Source: Treponema sp.
GTDB taxonomy: Bacteria > Spirochaetota > Spirochaetia > Treponematales > Treponemataceae
Reading direction: 5' to 3'
Length of the DNA stretch: 64,000 nt
Assembly: GCA_016290335.1 (NCBI GenBank)
Contig: JAEETM010000003.1
Coordinates: 21,945-85,944, forward strand
The notes beneath the pieces are model-generated. The model was not told the DNA's origin. It did not search any database and saw only the letters and a list, made by a program, of their open reading frames with translations. The translations under genes and the position numbers were made by a program. Shown in pieces: positions 35,601 through 43,650 of this stretch. The number at the start of each line of letters is the position of its first letter. The first letter of the stretch is position 1.

Positions 35601-38600
35601 ATTGAAGATTCTGAACAGATATTTACCTTCCCTGGAACCGGAACCGTATTTGATCCTCAGGATGAAAACTGGGTACTCAGTCAGGGTTCAAAGTTCTATC
35701 TGTATGCAAACCTGACAGCTCCAGTTTCTGCAGAAATTGAAACAGACATGACAGGCTTGAGCCTTACAAATAACGGTAAACTCTTTGAACTTACTGCAAC
35801 AAAAGACGGTACTTATAAAGAAATAAATATTCGCTTTACAGATGGTTTTGGAGATACTTATGAAACTGGCTTCCTGAACTTCCTTTCAGACTCAGAAAGT
35901 CCTGAAGTTTATTTACAGACACCTAAGCTTCATGAATGGCAGAATGATTTTGTACATCTTTCCGGTACCGCTGCCGATTCTCTTGGCGTAAGAAGCATTG
36001 AATACTCTTTTGATAAGGGCGAAACCTGGAAAGAACTCGATATTATTGTTCCACAGGAAGCCGGTAATCTTGGAGTTACCTTCAATCAGGATGTTGATAT
36101 TTCTTACCTTGAAGACGGTCTTCTTTCTATAGATATAAGGGCAATTGATAATGCCGGTCATATAGCTAACGTTAAGACAGCCTGCTTTAAGGATACAACA
36201 CCTCCTGTTGCAACTGTTGTAGAGCCTCTTGATGATGATATTGTAAACGGTGATAACGAGATTGTATTCAGAGTTGAAGATAACGGTGTTCTTGCTAAGG
36301 TAGAATATGTTCTTCCTGCAACCGAAGAGCGTGAAGAAATCCGCCGTGAAGTTGATTTGAATCCTCTTATTGTAACTCACATTGGTACAGAAGAGCAGCC
36401 AATAGACCCTGCAATGAACTTCATCTTTACCGATGAAGCCGGAAACTCACAGGTGCTCTCTGGCTGGCACTTTGTAATAGACAGTGAATCTGACTTGCCT
36501 AGAGCAGAAATCCACGTTCCGGAAGATATGCAGGTTATTACCCGTGACTTTACAATCTCTGGTGTTGTTTATGATGATGATGGTGAATCTACAATCTGGT
36601 ATAAGCTTGATGACGGTGAGTTTATTAAGATGAACACTCCAAGCACAAGCTTCTCTATTGATGTTCCTATCGCCTCTATGACAGATAATGAGCATACTGT
36701 AGCTGTTTATGCAGTTGATAAGAATGGTGTACGAGGTCTTGAAACTGTAAGAACATTCAGAATCTCTCTAGAAGAGCCTAAGGGTGCCATTCTTGAACCT
36801 ACAATTGATACTTCTGTACGAGAAGTTATATCAATTTCAGGTTATGCAAGTGATAAGAATGGTATTCAGAAGGTAGAAGTTTCTCTTGATAACGGTAACA
36901 GCTACAACGATGCCGAAGGTCAGGAAGACTGGGTATATACCTTTGATACACGCGCAATTGTGGGCGGTACACATGCGGTATTCCTTAGAATTACTGATAA
37001 TTACGGTATTACAGGTCTTTACTCAAGTCTTATCAATATTGATAACAATGCTCCAGATATTTCTCTTGATTTACCTCTTGACGATTCACAGTCAACAGGT
37101 GAACTTGTATTCTCTGGCTATGCATTTGATAACGTAGAAATTACCCGCATGTACGTTACAATCAGAAATATGATTGACCCTTCTGATGCAATTGTTCGTG
37201 ACCTTAAGATTCAGAACATTATTGGTGAAGTTCTTGATATTTCAGATTTGAGCAATGGTTTCTATAACATTCAGCTTACTGCTGAGGATATGGCTGGTAA
37301 CAAGACAAATGTAAGCCGTAACATCCACCTTGATAAGACAATGCCACCTGCAGTTGTTGATATCCTTTATCCATTGAATGGTGAGCACAAGAATGGTCAG
37401 TTCAATATCTACGGACAGGCAAATACTTATCTTGAAAGTCCAATCAGATCTTTAAGATTGTTTGTTGATGATCTCTTTGTAAAGGAAACAGAACTCAGCT
37501 ATTCAGGCTTCTTCAAGTTTGCAATTTCTCCTACATCACAAGTAAGTTCTGGTGAGTATGATGAAGACGGTAACCCAATTATGATTACTAAGGCTGATAT
37601 GCAGACTGGTGTTCATACCTATCGTGTAGATGCTATGCTTGAAAACGGTCAGCAGGTTTCTTCAAGAACACAGACAATCACCTATAATACTTATGGTCCT
37701 TGGGTAACACTCGATAACTTCCTGTATGGTAACTTTGCTTTGAACAGACCTTATGTTCGTGGTACAGCCGGTTACACTATTTCTGAAGAAGAAGCAGCTC
37801 TCTTAAAGGATAAGTCTGCAAAGAAAGAAGAAAAAGAAAAGATTGCTGCAAAATCTGTAGAAAAGATTGAAATAAGCTTTAATAACGGAAAGAACTTTGA
37901 GTTCCTTTCTAAGAAAGATAGTTGGCAGTATCGTGTAGAAAATGAAGATTTGCCAGAAGGCTATCACTTTATGATTGTACGTGCAACCATGAAGAATGGC
38001 GAAACTGCAATTGAACGCTTTATTGTTCAGGTTGATAATACAGCTCCTTCAATTAAGCTTATTGCACCAACAAATGGTGGAAGCTATAACCAGGAGCTTG
38101 CTGTATCTGGACTTTCACAGGATGATGTTAAACTTGAAAGCGTAGTAGTTGCTTTGCGAAAGGGTGATAAGTCATCTTATGAGCTTCCTTCATTCGTACA
38201 GGGCTTGTATCTTGATGTAAGATTATTAGGTTCTACATTATTCGAAATTGGTGCTGGTCTTACCTTCTTTGACGATAACGTTAAGGTTCAGTTTGAATGG
38301 GGACAGTTTACACAGGCACAGAGAGACTGGTATGCTATTAATATAAGACATACAACACCAGCTCCTCAGCGTTATGGTGGTAATGTATTCGGTCTTAAGC
38401 TGCTGGCAAACATTTCTACAATACCATTCAGCTACTTCTTTGGACGTGACTGGGATTGGCTTTCTGCCAGTGTTGCAATTGGTGCTCAGTTCTCACGCTT
38501 CTCTGAAACAAACAGTGGACGCCCACAGATGCTTTCTGCAATGCTCTTCCAGCTGGAGTTCCCAAGAGTTAAGCTGCCAGACGTAAAGATGTTCAGTACC

Positions 38601-38717
38601 TTCTCTATGTACACCGAAGGTTCTCTCTGGTTCATCCCAACCGACGTTTCGGGTACAGTAGATATTAAGAATATAGTACCGCAGTTCTCTCTTGGTTTCC
38701 GAGTCAATGTATTCTAG
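32634..38717 (+). CDS. Giant surface protein of tandem Ig-like domains with C-terminal outer-membrane segment
   Basis: 2027 residues. A signal peptide (about 1-22, ending near LFAHG) is followed by at least a dozen Ig-like/Big-type repeats of about 90-100 residues. Each has a recognisable 'SGxAxDxxGI..VEVSLDNGxS' core and a 'DNxAPxI' linker (for example 'TVFDGNGINELFYSVDNGET', 'YASDKNGIQKVEVSLDNGNS', 'AADSLGVRSIEYSFDKGET'). The last 180 residues alternate amphipathic strands and end in Phe, typical of an outer-membrane beta-barrel. Strong tandem ribosome binding sites (AAGGAG and AGGAG). Likely an adhesin-like or envelope-spanning protein; Treponema-type, function not known. Confidence 0.85.
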   Translation: MSMKRLGLSLVLSLFTFTALFAHGKGDIEELEVENLNSWQESFDLLGKTTNKAAKYNIMITATDIGGNQRIEGPYNIYIDPNSDLPVCGITNPYPNMRVVSNLNIVGTCVDDDSVSYVELIFDGDDDHPIRAEGREFWSYYLDTVNLPEGPHTIQVTGYDVNGLASKPITLTWQLDRTQPITSIEEKTMGMLVSGNVSFKGTVFDGNGINELFYSVDNGETFIPVKLGRSKEDSSCTFNISIDTRKFQDGPAVIWFKAIDNAGSVGAYSFLYFIDNTKPDVQIVSPVEKEEMNGRFTVTGFAKDKIGITELSWAFGEETGDFELIPGNPYWSINLDTTGSEKEKARKFTVRATDMAGNVIEKSLNIALNQEKDKPIVIIDEPVASQVYTGDDAPVFVRGLALDDDGVDSVVIQLDDREPITQSTKGVFYQELCKASDLDAGNHKITFYAADVNGILGNPTSITIVSKGVPATFENPSIQKGKESEPFENGMEIHPEAGVSFVVSAVSQIGIKHIHTKVLYGKNGVTENDLDLKNVTNYNITFPITVEAPKGFGVVSFVVEATDLLDRVSTETYHAYITNTTVVKTATPEIVFDDSTVGEDGSIINNPEWPVTGYLIGANIKEIALIPETEFAKVEHKGNLIRLIPGNAIGSSEPVKVVVTTDKEKDIESKPLIFRYDNVFPTLTIDNYSDSQALDGNPGFVTISGKVVCSTGVGGVSYRVLGAQAEMKDGLIGAVKNIPNPETFKPVAVTEDGTFRFNVDTVSFGAGMSVVEVVAYSAGGNEVSKGVAVSTVPPLSEDLGKAAKAPVIAWLDGYDVYAVGIYQGEMDRNFEAFSRNDMQEGTNPVTATVTPLDGGKEVTGKYNAVKNPTLTANFALVDGQTYYSGMPVVLPYGVSKTPITATVYIDTGAVVSAVNYEITGDEVPGGDDVQRGSVKLTKPEPGDTRWIAEIPLNNLPSRVNHIAVTVKAGTLEQTIRGSVTVVRSVESYMIEDSEQIFTFPGTGTVFDPQDENWVLSQGSKFYLYANLTAPVSAEIETDMTGLSLTNNGKLFELTATKDGTYKEINIRFTDGFGDTYETGFLNFLSDSESPEVYLQTPKLHEWQNDFVHLSGTAADSLGVRSIEYSFDKGETWKELDIIVPQEAGNLGVTFNQDVDISYLEDGLLSIDIRAIDNAGHIANVKTACFKDTTPPVATVVEPLDDDIVNGDNEIVFRVEDNGVLAKVEYVLPATEEREEIRREVDLNPLIVTHIGTEEQPIDPAMNFIFTDEAGNSQVLSGWHFVIDSESDLPRAEIHVPEDMQVITRDFTISGVVYDDDGESTIWYKLDDGEFIKMNTPSTSFSIDVPIASMTDNEHTVAVYAVDKNGVRGLETVRTFRISLEEPKGAILEPTIDTSVREVISISGYASDKNGIQKVEVSLDNGNSYNDAEGQEDWVYTFDTRAIVGGTHAVFLRITDNYGITGLYSSLINIDNNAPDISLDLPLDDSQSTGELVFSGYAFDNVEITRMYVTIRNMIDPSDAIVRDLKIQNIIGEVLDISDLSNGFYNIQLTAEDMAGNKTNVSRNIHLDKTMPPAVVDILYPLNGEHKNGQFNIYGQANTYLESPIRSLRLFVDDLFVKETELSYSGFFKFAISPTSQVSSGEYDEDGNPIMITKADMQTGVHTYRVDAMLENGQQVSSRTQTITYNTYGPWVTLDNFLYGNFALNRPYVRGTAGYTISEEEAALLKDKSAKKEEKEKIAAKSVEKIEISFNNGKNFEFLSKKDSWQYRVENEDLPEGYHFMIVRATMKNGETAIERFIVQVDNTAPSIKLIAPTNGGSYNQELAVSGLSQDDVKLESVVVALRKGDKSSYELPSFVQGLYLDVRLLGSTLFEIGAGLTFFDDNVKVQFEWGQFTQAQRDWYAINIRHTTPAPQRYGGNVFGLKLLANISTIPFSYFFGRDWDWLSASVAIGAQFSRFSETNSGRPQMLSAMLFQLEFPRVKLPDVKMFSTFSMYTEGSLWFIPTDVSGTVDIKNIVPQFSLGFRVNVF

Positions 38718-38752
38718 CGTAGATACTGTGGAGCAAATATTGTTAGTGAAGT

Positions 38753-38782
38753 TAGTACTATAAGTGTTTAATTATAGTACTA
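38753..38782 (+). terminator. Hairpin after the giant surface protein
   Basis: AGTACTATAA pairs perfectly with TTATAGTACT; followed by AGTTTTG. A/T-rich stem and short T tract, so a modest terminator. Confidence 0.5.
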
Positions 38783-38787
38783 GTTTT

Positions 38788-38942
38788 GAAAAATACGTAG
38801 TAACGGGACGCAGCGAGAAAAATAAGGGGGACCCGGCGAACGAAGTGCGGTCTGAAAGACTCGCACTGAGTGAATAGCTGGGAGATTCCTTATTTTTTCG
38901 CGTCGCTGGGACCCGTTACGAGAGTATTTTTCAACGCTATGA
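38788..38942. repeat. 155-bp nested inverted repeat
   Basis: The outer arms GAAAAATAC/GTATTTTTC enclose GTAACGGG..ACCCGTTAC and GACGCAGCGAGAAAAATAAGG against CCTTATTTTTTCGCGTCGC (shown in parts). The centre has further small palindromes (AGTGCGGTC, GACTCGCACT). No coding potential. Same style as 5330-5434. Confidence 0.65.
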
Positions 38943-38968
38943 TTCAGCTGATTAAACATTTGTAATAC

Positions 38969-38996
38969 TAAACAAAACCCTTCTTTGCGCCGATAA
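38969..38996 (+). promoter_or_regulatory. Sigma-28-like promoter candidate before the DUF4015 gene
   Basis: TAAA, 16 bases, then an exact GCCGATAA (38989-38996), followed seven bases later by the ATG at 39004. An 8-mer match is expected by chance about twice in this window on both strands, so position and the TAAA box carry the argument. Confidence 0.35.
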
Positions 38997-39003
38997 TCGA
39001 AGT

Positions 39004-41355
39004 ATGACTATCTTACTCATTTTATTATCATTACTAGTACTATCTCCAGCGGTTTATGCTGATGAAATAAAACCATTATATAAATTGCCGCCAAAAATCT
39101 CGTCTTCTTTATCATTATCGAATACAAGAGACAATGAAGAGTTTCTTGTTGGGTCGGATACGGGACTTTACAAAATTACCGGGAACAATTATGTGCTTTC
39201 GGTATGGACCGGCTGCCGTGTAGATCAGATTTTTCCGGTAGAATATTTTACAAATGAGCAGGAAGCCAAAAAAGGATGGTATTTACGTACCGAAAAGGGC
39301 ATTATTTATACAGAAGATTTACAGAACTTTGAAGAGCGTAACAACGGGTTGCCCTTCTTAACAATCAAAAAATATAAAGAAAAAGAAGTTGTACTTGAAA
39401 AACAGATTCAGGAGCTTAAAGATTTTTCTATTAATCCTTTGAACAGACACGAAATGGTAACCGCCACCAAAGATACAGTATTCTACAGCAATGATGACGG
39501 CAACAACTGGATAAACTTAAGCTCTATGAGTCCAAAAACTGTAGGAATGAAGGCTGTGGCTGTAGCTACAATAAACGGCGAGTCCGTAGTATTTATGGCA
39601 CATCCTATTTTTGGGCTTTCTTACATAAAACCGCATGAAAAAGGCGCCCAGTGGATTGATATTTCCAGCGGATTTGAAAAAATGCCAACAATGACTTCGC
39701 CAGATGAAATTGCAGATATTCTGCCTGTAATAAGAACACGTGCGGACGGAAGTATTTACACAGAAATCTATATTTCTCAATCATACATTCCAAGAATATA
39801 CAGATTAAACTGGGAAGAAAAAAAGGGCGAGCTCATTTATAAAGGCACCGAGCCTGTGGACTCAATTGAAGGTCTTACAATCATAAACAATGTACTTATG
39901 TTCACTCATCTTGAAGGACTTGGCGCAATAGATATAGATACATTAAAGAGTCCGGGGGTACCGGTTCAGTTCCCTAACTGGAATAAGGCATTTTCTGCAG
40001 TTCCGGGTATGATAAATACAGCCTGGATTCCAAAGAGCAGAAGCGGCTTTTCTCAGGGAGTTTTGCTGAGCGAATTGTGGCTGCTTTATCCGGGAACTAT
40101 AAATACTCCGTATGCAGAAAAGGCTAACGGAAAAAAATGTATTTATGCTTCGGCTTATCAGTGCAGGAATCAGGAAGGTATTGATAAGTTTAAGAAAGTA
40201 ATTAAAGACCGCAATATGAATGGAATTGTAATCGACATGAAGGATGATTATGGTTACCTCCGTTATGATACAAAAGACCCTTATGTTGCCGAGATGGGAG
40301 TTGTTTCTCAGTATGCGGTTGATCTGGATCATTTTATTGATGAGTTTAAAAAAGAAAATGTTTATCTGGTTGCCAGAATTGTAACATTTAAGGACCGCTC
40401 TCTTACAAAATATAAGAACGGTAAATATGCAGTGTGGGATGCAAAGCTGAACAAGCCATGGGTTGGAATCCGCGGGTATGAAGATGAAGTTGATGAAGAA
40501 GGCAACGTAACCGGACAGAAAACTCTTTATTTTGATGAAAACTGGGTAGACCCTTATTCAGAAGAAGTTTGGGAGTATAATGTTGCAGTTGCACAGGAGC
40601 TTGTACGCCGTGGTTTTGATGAGATTCAGTTTGATTATATCCGCTTCCCTACAGATGGAAGAAACCTTAACAATGTGCAGTACAGATGGCGCAACAAGGG
40701 AATGGATAAGGAAAGTGCCTTGATTTCCTTCCTTAAGTATGCGCGCGAAAATATTGATGCTCCTATTGGAATTGATATTTACGGTGCAAACGGCTGGTAC
40801 AGAAGTGGTACAAGAACCGGACAGGATGCAGAAATGCTTGCCGAACATGTTGATGTAATTGGTCCAATGTTCTATCCGAGTCACTTTGAGCAGTCATTCC
40901 TGAATTATGCGCCGGCAGAAGACAGAACTTACAGAATCTATTATTACGGTTCTTTCAGGAATACAATTTTGTGCCGCAACAGAGCTATTATCCGCCCGTG
41001 GGTACAGTGCTTTTACCTTGCTGTAAGCTACGACAAAAAGTATTATGATTCAGATTATATTCGCAACGAGTTCTACGGAACAAGAGATTCTATAAACCGA
41101 GGCTATATGTGCTGGAACAATTCCGGCGAATATGGACCGACTCCGCCAGATATAAGCGATACAGAACCTTTCCCTGGAAAATCACCGGAAGCAAGCAGGG
41201 AGTTTAAAAAACCTGCAATTGGTACTACAATGAAACCACTTCATGTGAACGAACAGTCTGACATTTCTATTCTGGACAGCATTTTGTATCCGAATTATGA
41301 AGATGCAGAGGATACTGTAGAAAGCAGATATCTTCCGTTCCTGAAGATTCAGTAA
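39004..41355 (+). CDS. Exported DUF4015 family, glycoside-hydrolase-like TIM barrel
   Basis: 783 residues. Signal peptide about 1-19 (ends SPAVYA-D). The N-terminal half (about 20-360) has repeated WD/BNR-like strands ('FLVGSDTGLYKITGN', 'TKDTVFYSNDDGNNWINLS') and looks like a beta-propeller sensor or binding part. The C-terminal half is the DUF4015 barrel: 'NGIVIDMKDDYGYLRYDT', 'YLVARIVTFKD', 'GFDEIQFDYIRFPTDG', 'IGIDIYGANGWY', 'DVIGPMFYPSHFE'. It is annotated as putative glycosyl hydrolase in many bacteria; conserved acidic residues are intact. Followed by mnmE after 14 bases. Confidence 0.88.
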   Translation: MTILLILLSLLVLSPAVYADEIKPLYKLPPKISSSLSLSNTRDNEEFLVGSDTGLYKITGNNYVLSVWTGCRVDQIFPVEYFTNEQEAKKGWYLRTEKGIIYTEDLQNFEERNNGLPFLTIKKYKEKEVVLEKQIQELKDFSINPLNRHEMVTATKDTVFYSNDDGNNWINLSSMSPKTVGMKAVAVATINGESVVFMAHPIFGLSYIKPHEKGAQWIDISSGFEKMPTMTSPDEIADILPVIRTRADGSIYTEIYISQSYIPRIYRLNWEEKKGELIYKGTEPVDSIEGLTIINNVLMFTHLEGLGAIDIDTLKSPGVPVQFPNWNKAFSAVPGMINTAWIPKSRSGFSQGVLLSELWLLYPGTINTPYAEKANGKKCIYASAYQCRNQEGIDKFKKVIKDRNMNGIVIDMKDDYGYLRYDTKDPYVAEMGVVSQYAVDLDHFIDEFKKENVYLVARIVTFKDRSLTKYKNGKYAVWDAKLNKPWVGIRGYEDEVDEEGNVTGQKTLYFDENWVDPYSEEVWEYNVAVAQELVRRGFDEIQFDYIRFPTDGRNLNNVQYRWRNKGMDKESALISFLKYARENIDAPIGIDIYGANGWYRSGTRTGQDAEMLAEHVDVIGPMFYPSHFEQSFLNYAPAEDRTYRIYYYGSFRNTILCRNRAIIRPWVQCFYLAVSYDKKYYDSDYIRNEFYGTRDSINRGYMCWNNSGEYGPTPPDISDTEPFPGKSPEASREFKKPAIGTTMKPLHVNEQSDISILDSILYPNYEDAEDTVESRYLPFLKIQ

Positions 41356-41369
41356 ACAAAGGACCTTTT

Positions 41370-42821
41370 ATGACACCATCACAATATACTCCTGAAGAAC
41401 CTATTTCTTCTATTGCAACCGCTCTTGCACCGGCTGCTCTTGGCATTGTACGCACAAGCGGAAAAGACTGCATTGAACTTGTAAGCAAAGTTTTTTCAAG
41501 ACCAAAGGCATTGCTGGAAGCGGGTGGAAATACACTCGTTTACGGGTGGATAGTTGACAAGGCAGATTCAAACGATGATGGACACAAAATAGACGAGGTT
41601 ATGCTTGCGGTTTATAAAGGACCTAAATCTTTTACCGGTGAAGATATGGTGGAGATTTTCTGCCATGGTGGACCTGCTGTTGTAACTGCAATTCAGAACT
41701 TAATGCTTAAGATAGGATTCCGTCAGGCGAATCGCGGTGAGTACACTTTCCGGGCATACATAAACGGTAAGACTGATTTAACACGTGCAGAAGCTGTAAA
41801 AGAAATTATTGATTCACATACAGATGCTTCGCGGTCTCATGCGGCAGGAAGACTTTCGGGGTCGCTTTTTGCAGAAATTGATTCAATTAAAAAGTTGATT
41901 ATTGATACTCTTGCTTCGATTGAAGTTGAAATTGAGTACCCTGAAGATGAAGAAACGATTGCAGATACTTTTGACCGTAAAGATATTGAGCTTGCAATCA
42001 GCAGGCTGCAGAGCCTTGTTGATTCGTGGAAGGGTGAAAAGCTGTACCAGGATGGAGCAAGGGTTGTTCTTGCGGGGCGCACGAATGCAGGAAAATCATC
42101 GCTGTTTAATGCAATCTTAAAGGAAGAGCGCGCAATTGTAAGTGACGTCGAAGGTACTACCCGTGACTGGCTTGAAAGCTGGGCGAGTATAAATGGAATC
42201 CCTGTTCGTTTGTTTGATACTGCGGGGCTGCGTGAGACTGAAGATGTAGTGGAAGCTCAGGGTGTGCAGATTAGCCGGAACCTTGCGCAGAATGCAGATG
42301 TAGTGCTGTATCTGGTGGATGGAAGGGAAGGGCTGAATGAAGAGGACAGAGATTTTATTGAGAAGTGCAGGGAGCCACTGATTGTAGTTTTTACTAAGAT
42401 AGATTTGATTGAGGAAAAGGGGCGTTGCGGGGAAAAACAACGTTTTGCCCCGCTTGAAGGGGAAGTGGAAAATGCCGGAGGCATTTGGAACGTGGGGAAG
42501 ACTTTCCCCTCTGTAACTATATCTTCTAAGACTGGCAGCGGAATGGCGGAGCTGTACGAAAAAATTACTGCGGTTATTACTGCGGGGGTGAGTACGGAAA
42601 GGCAGCAGGCGGGGCTTGGGTCGGCAAGGCAGAAAGAAGCGGTGGCAGAGGCGCTGGAGTGTGTGAAGCATGCGCTTGTGAGTGCGGACGACAATTATAC
42701 GCTTGATGCTGTTGTGCAGGATCTGGAAGATGCAATTGATTTCCTTGGCGAAGTTACCGGCGATGTTACTCCTGATGATGTACTAGGCAGCATTTTTGCG
42801 AACTTCTGTGTTGGAAAATAA
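41370..42821 (+). CDS. mnmE: tRNA modification GTPase MnmE
   Basis: 483 residues. N-terminal formyl-tetrahydrofolate-binding region ('GALGIVRTSG'-like sequence AALGIVRTSGKDC), helical domain, and an inserted G domain with GRTNAGKSS (P-loop), DVEGTTRD (G2), DTAGLR (G3) and TKID (G4). The C-terminus ends in FCVGK, the catalytic Cys motif CxGK. Works with MnmG to add the carboxymethylaminomethyl group at wobble U34 of several tRNAs. An AAAGGA site precedes the ATG. The 3' half of the gene is visibly more G-rich than its start. Confidence 0.96.
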   Translation: MTPSQYTPEEPISSIATALAPAALGIVRTSGKDCIELVSKVFSRPKALLEAGGNTLVYGWIVDKADSNDDGHKIDEVMLAVYKGPKSFTGEDMVEIFCHGGPAVVTAIQNLMLKIGFRQANRGEYTFRAYINGKTDLTRAEAVKEIIDSHTDASRSHAAGRLSGSLFAEIDSIKKLIIDTLASIEVEIEYPEDEETIADTFDRKDIELAISRLQSLVDSWKGEKLYQDGARVVLAGRTNAGKSSLFNAILKEERAIVSDVEGTTRDWLESWASINGIPVRLFDTAGLRETEDVVEAQGVQISRNLAQNADVVLYLVDGREGLNEEDRDFIEKCREPLIVVFTKIDLIEEKGRCGEKQRFAPLEGEVENAGGIWNVGKTFPSVTISSKTGSGMAELYEKITAVITAGVSTERQQAGLGSARQKEAVAEALECVKHALVSADDNYTLDAVVQDLEDAIDFLGEVTGDVTPDDVLGSIFANFCVGK

Positions 42822-42847
42822 AAAATCTTAGAAAAAAATAGTTTTGT

Positions 42848-42876
42848 TTTACTCGTGCCAGAAAGGGTGTTATAAT
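42848..42876 (+). promoter_or_regulatory. Promoter of the response regulator-kinase pair (leaderless spacing)
   Basis: TTTACT, 17 bases, TATAAT (42871-42876), then nine bases to the ATG at 42886. No Shine-Dalgarno. Confidence 0.55.
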
Positions 42877-42885
42877 TAATGCATT

Positions 42886-43647
42886 ATGAAAGACATTCTG
42901 GTTATCAGGGAACAAAAAGATGCGGATGAGTCTATTCTGGGATTCATTCGAAGTACGTATGATTCTAAAATAATTGAGTTTGATGCAAAACAGGCGGAAG
43001 CTGCATGTGAAACAGAAGGAATCAGAATTATTGTTGCGTATCTGTGGAATGCAGCGGCGTCGAGTGTGGTTGAATTACGGCGAATGATTATGTACATAAA
43101 AAATGTGCATTTCTGTATTATGGCGCCCGAAGCTGAGCTTGAAAAACACAAGGATCTGCTTGAAAAAGAATATGTTCATTGCATTCAAACTCCAATGTCG
43201 GTAACTACTTTCCAGCGCGAGTTTGAGTACATGCTCAGTAAATATGAAGAGCTGCATTCATTGAATACTGCGGGTGCTGAAAGAAAGCGTTCCATTCTTC
43301 TTGTTGATGATGATCCGGTTTGTCTGCGGAACATGATGAACTGGCTGAAAAACTTTTATCAGGTGGCAGTTGTAAAAAGCGGTGCGGCCTGTATTTCTTA
43401 TCTTGGTAAAACACGTCCGGATTTAATTCTTCTGGATTACGAAATGCCTGTTTGTAACGGTGTGCAGACTCTTGAAATGATTCGGAGCGAGCCTGACTAT
43501 GCTGATATTCCTGTTATGTTTTTGACTGGTGTTAGTGATATGACAAAGGTAAAGGAAGCGTTAAAGCTCAAGCCACAGGGATACATTCTTAAAAACACAG
43601 ACAGGGTGGATTTTTTAAATAAGGTGAGTGCTGTATTTGGAAGATAG
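42886..43647 (+). CDS. Response regulator with degenerate N-terminal and intact C-terminal receiver
   Basis: 253 residues. Residues 1-125 have a receiver-like fold pattern without the acidic pocket. Residues about 138-253 form a standard receiver: 'ILLVDDDPVCLRNMMNWL', phospho-acceptor Asp in LILLDYEMP, Thr in FLTGVSD, Lys in 'GYILKNTDR'. There is no output domain, so it should act by protein contact. The hybrid kinase gene starts three bases after its stop, so the two are co-transcribed and probably partners. Confidence 0.88.
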   Translation: MKDILVIREQKDADESILGFIRSTYDSKIIEFDAKQAEAACETEGIRIIVAYLWNAAASSVVELRRMIMYIKNVHFCIMAPEAELEKHKDLLEKEYVHCIQTPMSVTTFQREFEYMLSKYEELHSLNTAGAERKRSILLVDDDPVCLRNMMNWLKNFYQVAVVKSGAACISYLGKTRPDLILLDYEMPVCNGVQTLEMIRSEPDYADIPVMFLTGVSDMTKVKEALKLKPQGYILKNTDRVDFLNKVSAVFGR

Positions 43648-43650
43648 AGT

